Notes: generated by a model from the sequence alone, not told the origin. Positions 28,101 through 37,555 are shown, numbered from the stretch's first letter. The stretch: DNA of 46,687 bases from Verrucomicrobiota bacterium (GCA_029572555.1 JAKPVM010000245.1:1-46687); one strand, 5' to 3'. A program made the numbers and translations.

Positions 28101-28454
28101 GTTTGCTTCCGTCAGGGTATGCCTAAACATATTACGCCATTGTGGACTGAAAAATTCAACTCCCTGTTTAACTGGCGCATTTCCATCTTGTTCAGCACCG
28201 CCAGCATCACAAATTAATGCACCGCCAAAACCCTTTTTCTTCATTTCTTCGAGGTCGCGAGTAATAGCCTTCTTTGTTACATTGCCATTCAGCCACCACC
28301 AGTAAGCGCGTAGTCGGGCTTCGTTTGGCGGGTTCTCCCATCCTTTTTCAAGATTTGAATTTGCGTAAATATTCAGATTAGCAAAAATCGAAAGGATAAT
28401 TATCCACAGTAAAAAAGATGTCAGATTTAACTTTTTCATTTTTATTACATTCAT
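25110..28454 (-). CDS. Secreted glycoside hydrolase, alpha-L-rhamnosidase-like (GH106-like)
   Basis: ARLRAYWWWLNGNVTKKAITRDLEEMKKKGFGGALICDAGG; C-terminal beta-sandwich WPNRIIGDLNLPEERRITKTN. Confidence 0.75.
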   Translation of the reverse strand: MNVIKMKKLNLTSFLLWIIILSIFANLNIYANSNLEKGWENPPNEARLRAYWWWLNGNVTKKAITRDLEEMKKKGFGGALICDAGGAEQDGNAPVKQGVEFFSPQWRNMFRHTLTEANRLGLEIGLNIQSGWNLGGPMVTPDDAAKKLVWSETVVKGSGKCEVVLPIPIHRDNFYRDLFVVAYPLKTTEVDLFETKVSSFQKNYPPSNLIDNNTNTFWVSYGEKASEGPKPDKPEYVEFDFKDICKLKKISIIGRPGYGPRSLEISASKNGTEFESCGKFTIDDNKFEHNFDPFISCKSIRILITSAYDPKYPVNPRNVQISEINLFDDKGNNLVRSRRKKPIMNWQEKAMYKTLHFSAPDTTPLLIDYPPEEGEEDTKISSVVDLTKNLDANGVLKWDVPEGNWQVLRFGCTIGNNARVSTCSDNWKGYAIDVLDSGAFIMYWNAVVKPLISDAGEYAGKTLKYLHTDSWEIEAINWTPTLMEEFKKRRGYDMLPYLPVLAGRIVQNREISNRFLHDFRRTLGDLAIDNHYKLFKEFAHKHNLLIHPESGGPHAVPIDAQQCLGYNDIPMSEFWAWSWRHRIGDANRFFCKQPASAAHTYGRKFVAAEGFTTIGPHWQETIWDNLKPSFDKALCEGMNFLVWHAFVCSPEEFGLPGIQYFAGTHFNPNSTWWNWSDAFLLYIDRCQWMLQQGLFVADVCYYYGDHVPNFVQLKASDPADILPGYDYDVITADAIIDRLAVKNGRLTLPDGMNYSVLVLPDRESISLNVLRKIQRLVKDGAIVIGKKPKMATGLSNYPQCDIEVRKISDELWGKEGLTGEQKPANGKVVFNKSTCEVLEFLNISPDFEIIEKEFLSEFDFIHRRDREMEIYFVANRTNQWRKINCAFRVSGKAPELWNPVTGERQFATAYKVLDSKTLMPIEFSPYGSYFILFRESASKNPPRRVDNSYEFKTVFEINPPFIVKFDNNMGAPDEVSFDELSSWTKHTDPGIKYYSGSASYNKKVVIPERMVSKDDAYFIDLGYLRELAEVRVNDKSAGITWSPPFRLNITGMLKPGENKIEIIVINFWPNRIIGDLNLPEERRITKTNIRKFTEDSPLMESGLFGPVKILVRQK

Positions 28455-28479
28455 ATTAGAGTATAAAAGTATACTAAAA

Positions 28480-29910
28480 ATGAACTCATTAAAAAATATT
28501 TTTGTTCTACTGATTTGTGTTTGTTTCTTAATTCACAAAGCCTATTCGCAAGAGAACCTTGCACTAATTGATTGTTCTCGAACAATAGGGACAATAAAAG
28601 GATTGCACGGGGTAAATCTTGGTCCGTTGTGTTATCGTGGGACAATTGATTTATCTTCTTACCATAAAGAATTGAAAGTTCCCTATACCCGTCTTCACGA
28701 TGTTGTATGGATAAATGCAGATGCCGTGGATATTAGCACAATATTCAGGGATTTTCGCGACGACCCTGAAAATGCAGAAAATTATGACTTCAAGACAACT
28801 GATGATTATATTCAAGCAATTGTCAATGTGGGGTCGAAAATTGTGTACCGTCTTGGTGAAAGCATCGAACATACGCCCCGAAAATACCGCGTTCATCCAC
28901 CGCAAGATTATGAAAAATGGGCAAAGATATGTCTTGGCATAATTCGGCATTACAATCAGGGGTGGGCAAACGGTTTTCATCATAATATCCAATACTGGGA
29001 AATCTGGAATGAACCGGATGTTAAGCCCTCAATGTGGACGGGGACGGATAATCAATATTTTGAGTTATATAAGGTTACAGCACAATTAATTAAAAAACAG
29101 TTCCCTGATTTAAAAGTCGGAGGACCTGCCGTTGGCAATCCTGTCGTATTTGAAGGCGGTAGTTCTAAACCATCTGACTTTGCATATAAATTTCTTGATT
29201 ATTGCAAAGAAAATAAGGTCCCATTGGATTTTTTTTCGTGGCATTGTTATACAGATAATCCATCAGTTATTGTCAGAAAGGCAAAGGCAGTCCGTTCAAT
29301 CCTTAATGAATATGGATTTCAATCAACAGAAAGCCATCTAAACGAATGGAATTATCTTCCGAATAATGACTGGCGTCCAATGTTAAAAAATGGTCAGGGA
29401 ATTATGAGGGAGAAATGGTATGAAAAAATGGGTGGGACAGCAGGATCGTCATTTCTTGTTTCGGTATTATCGCTTCTTCAAGACTCACAAGTTGATGTAG
29501 CAAACTTTTATACAGGCGAAATTCAAGGATTCGGTTTATTCAACTACTATGGCGCGCCAAAGAAAAATTACTATGGTATGAAGGCGTTTTCTCTTATGCT
29601 TGGAACACCGACAAGAATTCAAGCCACATTGCCAATTCCACAATCTACAATACTTGCAGGTGTTAATGAGAACAGAGACAGGGTCAATGTCTTGATAGCG
29701 CTTAACAGTAAGACCAAACAGCAACTAAAAATACAGATTAATAATATTTTCTGGAATCAACAAACCGATTGCAACATATTAGCGGTTAACTCCGATAAAA
29801 ACCTTGAACCAATCTCTAATACTTTATTGCAGCCACCGAATAATTTAATTAAAATCACCTGTGAACCACCCACTGTCTTGCTTCTTGAATTGCAGCCCGC
29901 AAAAAAATAA
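28480..29910 (+). CDS. Glycoside hydrolase family 39-like (beta-xylosidase-like)
   Basis: YWEIWNEPDVKPSMWTG (acid/base NEP) and STESHLNEWNY (putative nucleophile Glu); signal peptide. Confidence 0.78.
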   Translation: MNSLKNIFVLLICVCFLIHKAYSQENLALIDCSRTIGTIKGLHGVNLGPLCYRGTIDLSSYHKELKVPYTRLHDVVWINADAVDISTIFRDFRDDPENAENYDFKTTDDYIQAIVNVGSKIVYRLGESIEHTPRKYRVHPPQDYEKWAKICLGIIRHYNQGWANGFHHNIQYWEIWNEPDVKPSMWTGTDNQYFELYKVTAQLIKKQFPDLKVGGPAVGNPVVFEGGSSKPSDFAYKFLDYCKENKVPLDFFSWHCYTDNPSVIVRKAKAVRSILNEYGFQSTESHLNEWNYLPNNDWRPMLKNGQGIMREKWYEKMGGTAGSSFLVSVLSLLQDSQVDVANFYTGEIQGFGLFNYYGAPKKNYYGMKAFSLMLGTPTRIQATLPIPQSTILAGVNENRDRVNVLIALNSKTKQQLKIQINNIFWNQQTDCNILAVNSDKNLEPISNTLLQPPNNLIKITCEPPTVLLLELQPAKK

Positions 29911-29972
29911 TGAATTTTTGCAATCGCTTAATATTCTTGTCATCAAATAACTTTTATATATGTTATTAATCT

Positions 29973-30653
29973 ATGGCGAATCAGGATCAATCATTTACTC
30001 AAGAGGACCCGTGGCGGATATTCCGCATAATGTCTGAATTTGTTGAATCATTTGAAATAATGTCGCAAATCGGACCTGCTATAACAATATTCGGTTCTGC
30101 GCGGATGAAGCCCAATTCTGAATATTACAAAAGTGCCGAAATAATCGGTAAAAGGCTCGCAAAACAAGGATTCACGGTAATCACAGGTGGAGGTCCCGGG
30201 ATAATGGAGGCAGCAAATAAAGGGGCAGCGGAGGCTGGTGGAAAGACAGTCGGGCTAAATATTCAACTTCCATCAGAACAAAAACCAAATCCTTATGCAA
30301 ATATCCCACTACAATTTCATTACTTTTTTGCCCGCAAAGTTTGTTTTGTTAAATATAGTATGGGGTTCATTTATATGCCGGGCGGTTTTGGGACGCTTGA
30401 TGAATTTTTCGAGGTTTCAACGCTTGTGCAAACTGAAAGGATCCCGAGATTCCCAATGATATTGTTTGGGAAAAAATTCTGGAATGGCTTGATAAAGTGG
30501 ATGAATAATTCAATGGGCACTGCTGGATACGTATCACCGGAAGATACAAGTATTTATACCATAACAGATAGGGTTGATGATGTCATAGATACTATTTTGG
30601 ACTATCAAAAGCGGGTGGGGCCTCCGAAGACTATTCCGAAAGCATTCGTATAA
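29973..30653 (+). CDS. LOG family protein (Rossmann-fold nucleotide-binding / cytokinin riboside 5'-monophosphate phosphoribohydrolase-like)
   Basis: VITGGGPGIMEAANKGAAEAGGKTVGLNI and YMPGGFGTLDEFFEV. Confidence 0.9.
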   Translation: MANQDQSFTQEDPWRIFRIMSEFVESFEIMSQIGPAITIFGSARMKPNSEYYKSAEIIGKRLAKQGFTVITGGGPGIMEAANKGAAEAGGKTVGLNIQLPSEQKPNPYANIPLQFHYFFARKVCFVKYSMGFIYMPGGFGTLDEFFEVSTLVQTERIPRFPMILFGKKFWNGLIKWMNNSMGTAGYVSPEDTSIYTITDRVDDVIDTILDYQKRVGPPKTIPKAFV

Positions 30654-30657
30654 CAAA

Positions 30658-31941
30658 ATGCAGGAGTTTCCTGTTTATAAAACCACCCAGTTTGAAAATG
30701 GCTTAACGGTGAGTACCTGCGAGATGCCTTATATGAATAGTGTTTGTATAGGGCTATGGGTTGGTATTGGTAGCAGATACGAGGCGATGAAAATTAGCGG
30801 TACCACTCATTTTATTGAGCACATGCTTTTCAAAGGAACTAAAAGCCGTTCTGCTTTTGATATTTCATCTGAAATTGAATCGATTGGTGGACATATCAAT
30901 GCATGGACAAGCGAGGAATCAACTTGCTTTCATACAACCGCAAGTGCAAAACACTTTAAAACCCTCCTCGCTGTGTTAATGGATATGTTTCATTTTTCAT
31001 TGTTTTCCGAACCAGACATTAATAAAGAAAGAGAGGTCATAAAGGAAGAAATTTCAATGTATAGAGACCAACCGGGTCAGTATGTTGAAGATTTGTTGAA
31101 CGGAGCAATGTGGGAAAATCACCCATTAGGAAGACCAATAACAGGCACCGAAGAGACCGTTGATAATCTCACAAGAAACATTTTGATTGACTTCAAGCAT
31201 AAAAATTATAGCGCCTCAAACACCTACATTGCAGTGGCTGGCGCAGTTTCCCACAGTGAAGCGGTGGAGGTAGTTTTGAAGTATAAATCCTATTTTAATA
31301 CTTGTCCTCCACCAGTTTTTACACCGGCAATTTCGCTTCAAGAAAAACCTATAATTAAACTTTCAACCAGAGATATCGAACAGTCAAATATTGCCCTTGG
31401 TTTTAAAACCTGTTCCCGACATAGTAATTGTCGTTATGCCTTGCGAGTCTTAAATGCTATTGTTGCGGAAAATATGAGTTCTCGGCTTTTTCACCTCCTT
31501 CGCGATGAATTAGGATTAGCTTATAATATTTATTCAAATCCAACTTTTCTTGAAGATACAGGCGATTGGACAATTTTAGCAGGAATGGATAATGATAATA
31601 TTTTTAAAACCATCAATGTTATACTAAAGGAATTGAAAATATTTAAATCAGAAAGAATATCGGAAAAGGAAATTAATACCGCAAAAAATTATCTAATTGG
31701 ACAAATGGAAATAGCGCTTGAAACAACAGAAAACCAGATGAACTGGATTGGTGAACAGTTATCAGGATACAAAAATATTGTTTCACCAGTAGAAATAATT
31801 GAATGCGTTAATAAGGTCACGGGTGATGAAATAAAGGCTATTGCAAACCAATACATTAAGCCGCAAAACGCAACACTTGCATTGGTTTGCTCTTTAAAAA
31901 ACGAAAAATGTTTGTCAGAATTGTTCGGTATTTTAAATTAA
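30658..31941 (+). CDS. M16 family zinc peptidase
   Basis: HFIEHMLFKGT (HxxEH) and downstream NKEREVIKEEISMYRD. Confidence 0.92.
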   Translation: MQEFPVYKTTQFENGLTVSTCEMPYMNSVCIGLWVGIGSRYEAMKISGTTHFIEHMLFKGTKSRSAFDISSEIESIGGHINAWTSEESTCFHTTASAKHFKTLLAVLMDMFHFSLFSEPDINKEREVIKEEISMYRDQPGQYVEDLLNGAMWENHPLGRPITGTEETVDNLTRNILIDFKHKNYSASNTYIAVAGAVSHSEAVEVVLKYKSYFNTCPPPVFTPAISLQEKPIIKLSTRDIEQSNIALGFKTCSRHSNCRYALRVLNAIVAENMSSRLFHLLRDELGLAYNIYSNPTFLEDTGDWTILAGMDNDNIFKTINVILKELKIFKSERISEKEINTAKNYLIGQMEIALETTENQMNWIGEQLSGYKNIVSPVEIIECVNKVTGDEIKAIANQYIKPQNATLALVCSLKNEKCLSELFGILN

Positions 31942-31967
31942 ACGAACCGTAATAACATGGTTCTTCG

Positions 31968-33416
31968 GTGAAAACGATTGTAAAACAAATTGAGTCACCA
32001 CCTAATTTGATGTCCATTGCAAAACAGTTATGCAATGAATCTGGTTTTATTTTTCTATTAAGTGGGCAAAATTCACACCCACACTCCCGATATTCTTTAA
32101 TTTGTAGAAAACCTTTTTTAGAATTCAGTTCAGTCGGTTCTGTTTGCAAAATATCCACACATAACCAAGAATTTTTATCTTTTGGAAATCCATTTAAAAT
32201 ACTTGAATATCTATTGCAAAGATACGAATTGCCAAACGAGATTGACCTGCCATTTCCATTAGGCGGGGCATTTGGATATTGGGATTATGATTTAAAAAAT
32301 TACGTAGAACAACGACTCACAACTCGCGCAAAAATTGATAGTGGTTGTCCTGATTGCAAAATCGGTTTTTATGACAATATTGTTGTATATGACCATTATC
32401 TTAACAGGGCTTTCATTATTTCAACGGGATTAAATCCAGAATGCATCCCTTATCAGTCTGATGCGGTAGCAAAGATAAATGAATGGCTAAATATCTTTGA
32501 AGACGCCGGGTCAATAAAAGAATGCGATGTCGAATTCCCCGAAACATCTCTTTCAAAAATAGAACCAATTTTCACTTCAACGATGGAGAGAAATGAATTT
32601 ATTTTTGCAGTGGAAAAAGCAAAAAAATATATACATACCGGCGACATCTATCAGGTAAATCTTTCTCATCGGATTGAAACAGATTCAAAAGATATTAATC
32701 CGTTTCAATTATTTATTAACCTGTATAACAATTCCCCTGCCCCATTTTCAGCCTTTATGAATTTTGGGGACTTTCAAGTCGTATCATCATCGCCAGAATT
32801 GTTTTTGAAAATGATAGAACGACATATCATAACGCGTCCCATTAAAGGTACAAGACCGAGGTCAAAAGACCCGCAGATTGACATCCAAATGTTGTATGAA
32901 TTAAAGACCAGCCCAAAAGAAACTGCGGAGTTGGTAATGATAACCGACCTATTAAGAAATGATCTTGGTAAGGTGTGCGAATATGGAAGCGTGCAGGTTA
33001 GTGAACTATTAAAAGCTGAAACCCACCCTCATATTTACCACTTGATTTCAACTATTGAAGGAGAATTACGCTCTGACATTTCACACATTCAAGCGCTTGC
33101 TTCTTGTTTTCCCGGCGGCAGTATTACAGGCGCACCTAAAATTCGCGCTATGGAAATAATCGACGAACTTGAACCAACGGCGCGTGGAATTTATACAGGA
33201 ACGCACGGCTATATTGGATTTAATTCGATAAGCCAGCTTTCGATTACTATCAGAACTGCTGTGGTTAGTAATGGGAAAATATGTTTTCAAACTGGCGCTG
33301 GTATTGTTGCAGATTCTAATCCCGAGTCTGAATTTGACGAGACTTTATCAAAGGCTAAAGGATTCTTTTTGGCTATGAAATCTCACAACATAAAAAGAAC
33401 ACCTCAAAAATTATGA
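31968..33416 (+). CDS. pabB: Aminodeoxychorismate synthase component I (GTG start)
   Basis: GSITGAPKIRAMEIIDELEP and TRPIKGTRPR (Lys in PIKGT, typical of PabB rather than TrpE PIAGT). Confidence 0.85.
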   Translation: MKTIVKQIESPPNLMSIAKQLCNESGFIFLLSGQNSHPHSRYSLICRKPFLEFSSVGSVCKISTHNQEFLSFGNPFKILEYLLQRYELPNEIDLPFPLGGAFGYWDYDLKNYVEQRLTTRAKIDSGCPDCKIGFYDNIVVYDHYLNRAFIISTGLNPECIPYQSDAVAKINEWLNIFEDAGSIKECDVEFPETSLSKIEPIFTSTMERNEFIFAVEKAKKYIHTGDIYQVNLSHRIETDSKDINPFQLFINLYNNSPAPFSAFMNFGDFQVVSSSPELFLKMIERHIITRPIKGTRPRSKDPQIDIQMLYELKTSPKETAELVMITDLLRNDLGKVCEYGSVQVSELLKAETHPHIYHLISTIEGELRSDISHIQALASCFPGGSITGAPKIRAMEIIDELEPTARGIYTGTHGYIGFNSISQLSITIRTAVVSNGKICFQTGAGIVADSNPESEFDETLSKAKGFFLAMKSHNIKRTPQKL

Positions 33417-34279
33417 TGGTCTATATTGATGGAAAATTCGTCCCCGAAAACGAGGCAAAGGTCTCGGTGTTTGACCGTAGCTTTTTGTATGGCGACGGCT
33501 TATTCGAAACAATATTGTTATTTAACCACTCTCTTTTCCGTTATAAAGAACACATTGAAAGATTAAAACGCGGTTTAAATTTCCTAAAAATCCCGTGCAA
33601 TTTTAAAGACGATGATATTCAAAAAACCGCAATTGAACTTTCACATAAAAACAATATGCCCAAAGGGATGTTGCGGTTTCAGGTTTCGCGCGGGATTGGT
33701 TTGCGCGGCTATGCAATAAGAGGTGCAAAAACGCCATTTATGACAATGTCAACTCATCCTATGCCCGTTGTAAATCCTGATACTCCGCAACAATGGGATG
33801 CCATCACTTCATCTTATAAAATCCCAGTGAACAATGACCTGTTTAATCATAAGACTTGCAACAAATTAATTAATATTTTAGCAAAACAAGAGGCTGATTC
33901 ACAAAATGTTGATGACGCAATCCTATTGAATACAGACAACAATGTCGTTTGCGGAAGTTCATCAAACTTGTTTTATATAAACTCAGGAATTATTCTTACG
34001 CCGCCTGCTGAAAGCGGTGCATTGCCCGGTGTAACAAGGTCTGTCATATTTGAACTGTGTAAAAAACTTGGTCTTCATTATGGAGAATCAAATGTTAAAC
34101 CACACAAGTTATTTGAAATGGACGGCGTGTTTTTAACAATGTCATCGTGGGGTATTATTGAAGTATCAACAATTAATAATAAGGATATTCGCACCTCTGA
34201 ATTGACTAAAATTTTACATACACATTACTGGAATACTGTTTCCGATGAATGCAAAAATGAAGAATTTCAGGCAAATTAG
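33413..34279 (+). CDS. Class IV aminotransferase (aminodeoxychorismate lyase-like)
   Basis: VFDRSFLYGDGLFETI, KTCNKLINILAKQEA, ATGA overlap with pabB. Confidence 0.8.
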   Translation: MMVYIDGKFVPENEAKVSVFDRSFLYGDGLFETILLFNHSLFRYKEHIERLKRGLNFLKIPCNFKDDDIQKTAIELSHKNNMPKGMLRFQVSRGIGLRGYAIRGAKTPFMTMSTHPMPVVNPDTPQQWDAITSSYKIPVNNDLFNHKTCNKLINILAKQEADSQNVDDAILLNTDNNVVCGSSSNLFYINSGIILTPPAESGALPGVTRSVIFELCKKLGLHYGESNVKPHKLFEMDGVFLTMSSWGIIEVSTINNKDIRTSELTKILHTHYWNTVSDECKNEEFQAN

Positions 34280-34297
34280 TGTAAATTGATAACAGAT

Positions 34298-35191
34298 ATG
34301 CGTGGGTTGATTTTTAATATCCAGAAGTTTAGCATAAATGATGGACCCGGAATTAGGACGACCGTTTTCTTAAAGGGATGCCCGTTAAGTTGTCTCTGGT
34401 GTCATAATCCGGAAGGCATCTCATCTGAAAAACAACTCATAGTGATTAAAAATAGATGTATTTCTTGCGGAAAATGTATAGAAGTTTGCCCTGATAATCT
34501 CGGCAATTCGTCAATATTTCACCAATCACATAACAAATGCAAGGTTTGCGGCGAGTGTGTTAAATTTTGTCCAACCGAAGCCCGACAGATTGTCGGAACT
34601 AAAATTGAAGATGAACAATTGACGCGAGAAATACTTAAAGACCGCATTTTCTTTGACGACGACGGTGGAGTAACTTTTTCTGGCGGTGAACCGCTCAAAC
34701 AATTTGATTTTCTCATTTCTGTATTGGAAATACTTCAGCGCAATTGTATTCACACAGCAATTGATACCTGCGGTTATGCTCATCCTGATATTGTAAGGTC
34801 TGTGGCAAAAGTAGCGAACTTGTTTCTATTTGATTTAAAATTTATATCATCACAAAAACATAAACTATACACGGGAATACCAAACGACATTATCCTTGAA
34901 AATCTTTTACTTTTAAATGCTATTCATAAAAATATCTGGTTAAGAATACCTGTCATTGAAGGTATAAACACAGATGAATCCGAGATAGAAAAAATCGCCC
35001 GATTTATAGCCCCGCTTAATTCAATAAAACAAATTAATCTGCTCCCGTACCACGAGATTGGCATCAGTAAGGCAATAAGAATTGAAGATGACAAAAGAGT
35101 AAATAAATATGTTTCACCTTCATACGAAACATTAGATAGAATAAAAGAGATTTTGAAAACATCAGGTAAAGTTGTTAATATAGGTGGGTAA
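34298..35191 (+). CDS. Glycyl-radical enzyme activating protein (radical SAM, with ferredoxin-like insert); ORF could also start at TTG 34286
   Basis: TVFLKGCPLSCLWCHNPEG (CxxxCxxC), CISCGKCIEVCP and CKVCGECVKFCP clusters, VTFSGGEPLKQ. Confidence 0.92.
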   Translation: MRGLIFNIQKFSINDGPGIRTTVFLKGCPLSCLWCHNPEGISSEKQLIVIKNRCISCGKCIEVCPDNLGNSSIFHQSHNKCKVCGECVKFCPTEARQIVGTKIEDEQLTREILKDRIFFDDDGGVTFSGGEPLKQFDFLISVLEILQRNCIHTAIDTCGYAHPDIVRSVAKVANLFLFDLKFISSQKHKLYTGIPNDIILENLLLLNAIHKNIWLRIPVIEGINTDESEIEKIARFIAPLNSIKQINLLPYHEIGISKAIRIEDDKRVNKYVSPSYETLDRIKEILKTSGKVVNIGG

Positions 35192-35194
35192 ACT

Positions 35195-37555
35195 ATGACA
35201 TCAAGAACAGAATTATTGCGCAGACAAAGCATCGATACACATCCCCGAATTACTTGTGAACGCGCATTGTTAATGACCGAATTTTATCAAAAATATTCAG
35301 GCTTGTATTCACCGCCTGTAATGCGCGCAATGGCATTTCTTCATTTATGTAAGAACAAAACAATTTATATTGGAGACGGCGAACTAATCGTTGGAGAACG
35401 CGGACCGGCACCAAAGGTTGTGCCCACTTACCCCGAATTGACCTGCCATAGCATAGAAGATTTGAAAATCCTGAATAGTCGTCAAAAAACAAGTTATTCC
35501 GTTGATGATGAATGTATAAGAGTTTATGCTGAAAAAATTATACCATACTGGCGTGGTCGCTCAATAAGGGACAAAATGTTTTCAATCCTACTCCAGGAGT
35601 GGAAGGATTGTTATGAAGCCGGGATTTACACTGAATTTATGGAACAACGCGCACCCGGTCATACAGTCCTTGATGACAAAATTTATAACAAAGGGATGTT
35701 AGATTTTAAAAAAGAAATTGCCGAATCAATAGCAAAAATTGATATTCAAAATGATCCACGCGCCTATGCTAAAATTGAGCAACTCAAGGCAATGGATATT
35801 GCCTGCGATGCAGTGATTATTTTTGCAAAACGTCATTCAGAACTTGCCAGTGAATTAGCTAAAAATTGCAATAACCCGCAACGGAAAGCGGAATTAGAAC
35901 GAATCGCAGAGGTCTGCTCTCACGTTCCTGCTTATGCACCGCGTAATTTTTACGAAGCCCTTCAATATTACTGGTTTTGTCATCTTGCCGTTATCACTGA
36001 ATTAAATGGCTGGGATTCATTTAATCCGGGACACCTTGACCAACACCTTTTGTCATTTTATAAAAGAGAACTTGATAGCGGTTCTTTGACGCCCGAATTC
36101 GCAAAGGAATTACTTGAGTGCTTTTTCATTAAATTCAACAACCATCCAGCCCCTCCAAAAGTAGGTGTTACAGCAGAAGAAAGCGGGACATATACCGATT
36201 TTGCAAATATAAATATTGGCGGTCTGTTAAGAGACGGTAGTGATGGCTCAAATGAAATTTCGCATCTGTTGCTGGATATAATCGATGAAATGCATCTATT
36301 GCAACCAAGTTCAAACATACAACTATCCAAGAAAACTCCTGATGCACTTTTAAAACACGCATTGCACGTCATAAGCAAAGGCTATGGTTTTCCGTCGCTA
36401 TTTAATGCAGATGCAGTAATTCAAGAACAACTGCGACAGGGAAAGACAGTTGAAGATGCGCGGGCTGGTGGATGTAGCGGCTGCGTTGAAACAGGGGCTT
36501 TTGGAAAAGAGGCGTTTATCTTAACCGGTTACTTTAACCTGCCAAAGATTTTAGAAATAACACTTCACAATGGGTATGACCCGAGAACAAAAAAGCAAAT
36601 CGGATTGAAAACCGGTGAACCATCAGAGTTTAAAACTTTCGATGACCTATTTTCAGCATATAGAAAACAACTTAACCATTTTCTAACTATTAAACTTAAA
36701 GGTAATCAAATAATTGAACAGCTATATGCAAGAGAAATGCCAGCCCCATTTTTATCGGTTCTGATTGATGATTGCATTAAAAAGGGTATGGACTACAACG
36801 AAGGCGGCGCAAGATATAACAATAGCTACATTCAAATGGTCGGGATTGGGAGCATCACCGATAGCTTTTCAGCAGTAAAAGACGTGGTTTTTGAAAAACA
36901 AAAACTATCTCTTGAAGAATTAGTGCACATATTGGATTCTGATTTTGCAAATGCAGAACAGATACGACAATGGCTACTCAATAAAACACATAAGTACGGT
37001 AATGACGATGATTATGCAGACTCAATAATGCGTAAAATCTTTGACGTTTTATTTGAAGAGTTAGACGGGAAACCAAATTCAAAAGGCGGATGTTATCGGG
37101 TAGAAATGTTGCCTACAACCTGTCATATTTATTTTGGACAGGTTACAGGCGCATTACCAGACGGCAGAAAAGCAACTAAACCACTATCAGAAGGCATCTC
37201 ACCGGTGCAGGGCGCGGATAGGAATGGCCCAACTGCTGTGTTCAAATCAGCAGCAAAATTAGACCACATTAAAACAGGCGGCGCCCTTTTAAATATGAAA
37301 TTCTCACCTTCATTTCTGCAAACCGAAGAAGGTTTTGATAAACTCGCAAAATTAATCAGGGCTTATTTTAAAATGGATGGGCATCACGTACAGTTCAATA
37401 TAGTTACAACTGACACATTGAGAAAAGCCCAGAAAAACCCACAAGAATACAGGGATTTAATCGTCAGGGTTGCAGGCTATAGCGATTATTTCTGTGATTT
37501 ATCAGCAAGTTTACAAGAAGAAATAATCAGCAGAACAGAACACATTGGTTGCTAA
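35195..37555 (+). CDS. hypD: Glycyl radical enzyme, trans-4-hydroxy-L-proline dehydratase (HypD)-like
   Basis: GGCSGCVETGAFGKEAFILTGYFNLPKILE (putative thiyl Cys430) and RVAGYSDYF (putative radical Gly761). Extensive resemblance to the HypD family as recalled (FMEQRAPGHTV, KVGVTAEESGTYTDFANINIGG, MLPTTCHIYFG, AKLDHIKTGGALLN). Confidence 0.8.
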   Translation: MTSRTELLRRQSIDTHPRITCERALLMTEFYQKYSGLYSPPVMRAMAFLHLCKNKTIYIGDGELIVGERGPAPKVVPTYPELTCHSIEDLKILNSRQKTSYSVDDECIRVYAEKIIPYWRGRSIRDKMFSILLQEWKDCYEAGIYTEFMEQRAPGHTVLDDKIYNKGMLDFKKEIAESIAKIDIQNDPRAYAKIEQLKAMDIACDAVIIFAKRHSELASELAKNCNNPQRKAELERIAEVCSHVPAYAPRNFYEALQYYWFCHLAVITELNGWDSFNPGHLDQHLLSFYKRELDSGSLTPEFAKELLECFFIKFNNHPAPPKVGVTAEESGTYTDFANINIGGLLRDGSDGSNEISHLLLDIIDEMHLLQPSSNIQLSKKTPDALLKHALHVISKGYGFPSLFNADAVIQEQLRQGKTVEDARAGGCSGCVETGAFGKEAFILTGYFNLPKILEITLHNGYDPRTKKQIGLKTGEPSEFKTFDDLFSAYRKQLNHFLTIKLKGNQIIEQLYAREMPAPFLSVLIDDCIKKGMDYNEGGARYNNSYIQMVGIGSITDSFSAVKDVVFEKQKLSLEELVHILDSDFANAEQIRQWLLNKTHKYGNDDDYADSIMRKIFDVLFEELDGKPNSKGGCYRVEMLPTTCHIYFGQVTGALPDGRKATKPLSEGISPVQGADRNGPTAVFKSAAKLDHIKTGGALLNMKFSPSFLQTEEGFDKLAKLIRAYFKMDGHHVQFNIVTTDTLRKAQKNPQEYRDLIVRVAGYSDYFCDLSASLQEEIISRTEHIGC

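Noticed and set aside
31968-33416. TrpE (anthranilate synthase) assignment
   Set aside because: PIKGT motif and the adjacent class IV aminotransferase favour PabB; no trpG/trpD nearby.
35195-37555. Pyruvate formate-lyase, choline TMA-lyase or glycerol dehydratase annotation
   Set aside because: The sequence context (GGCSGCVETGAFGKEAFILTGYFN, MEQRAPGHTV, TYTDFANINIGG) matches HypD far better from memory; still needs a network-based check.
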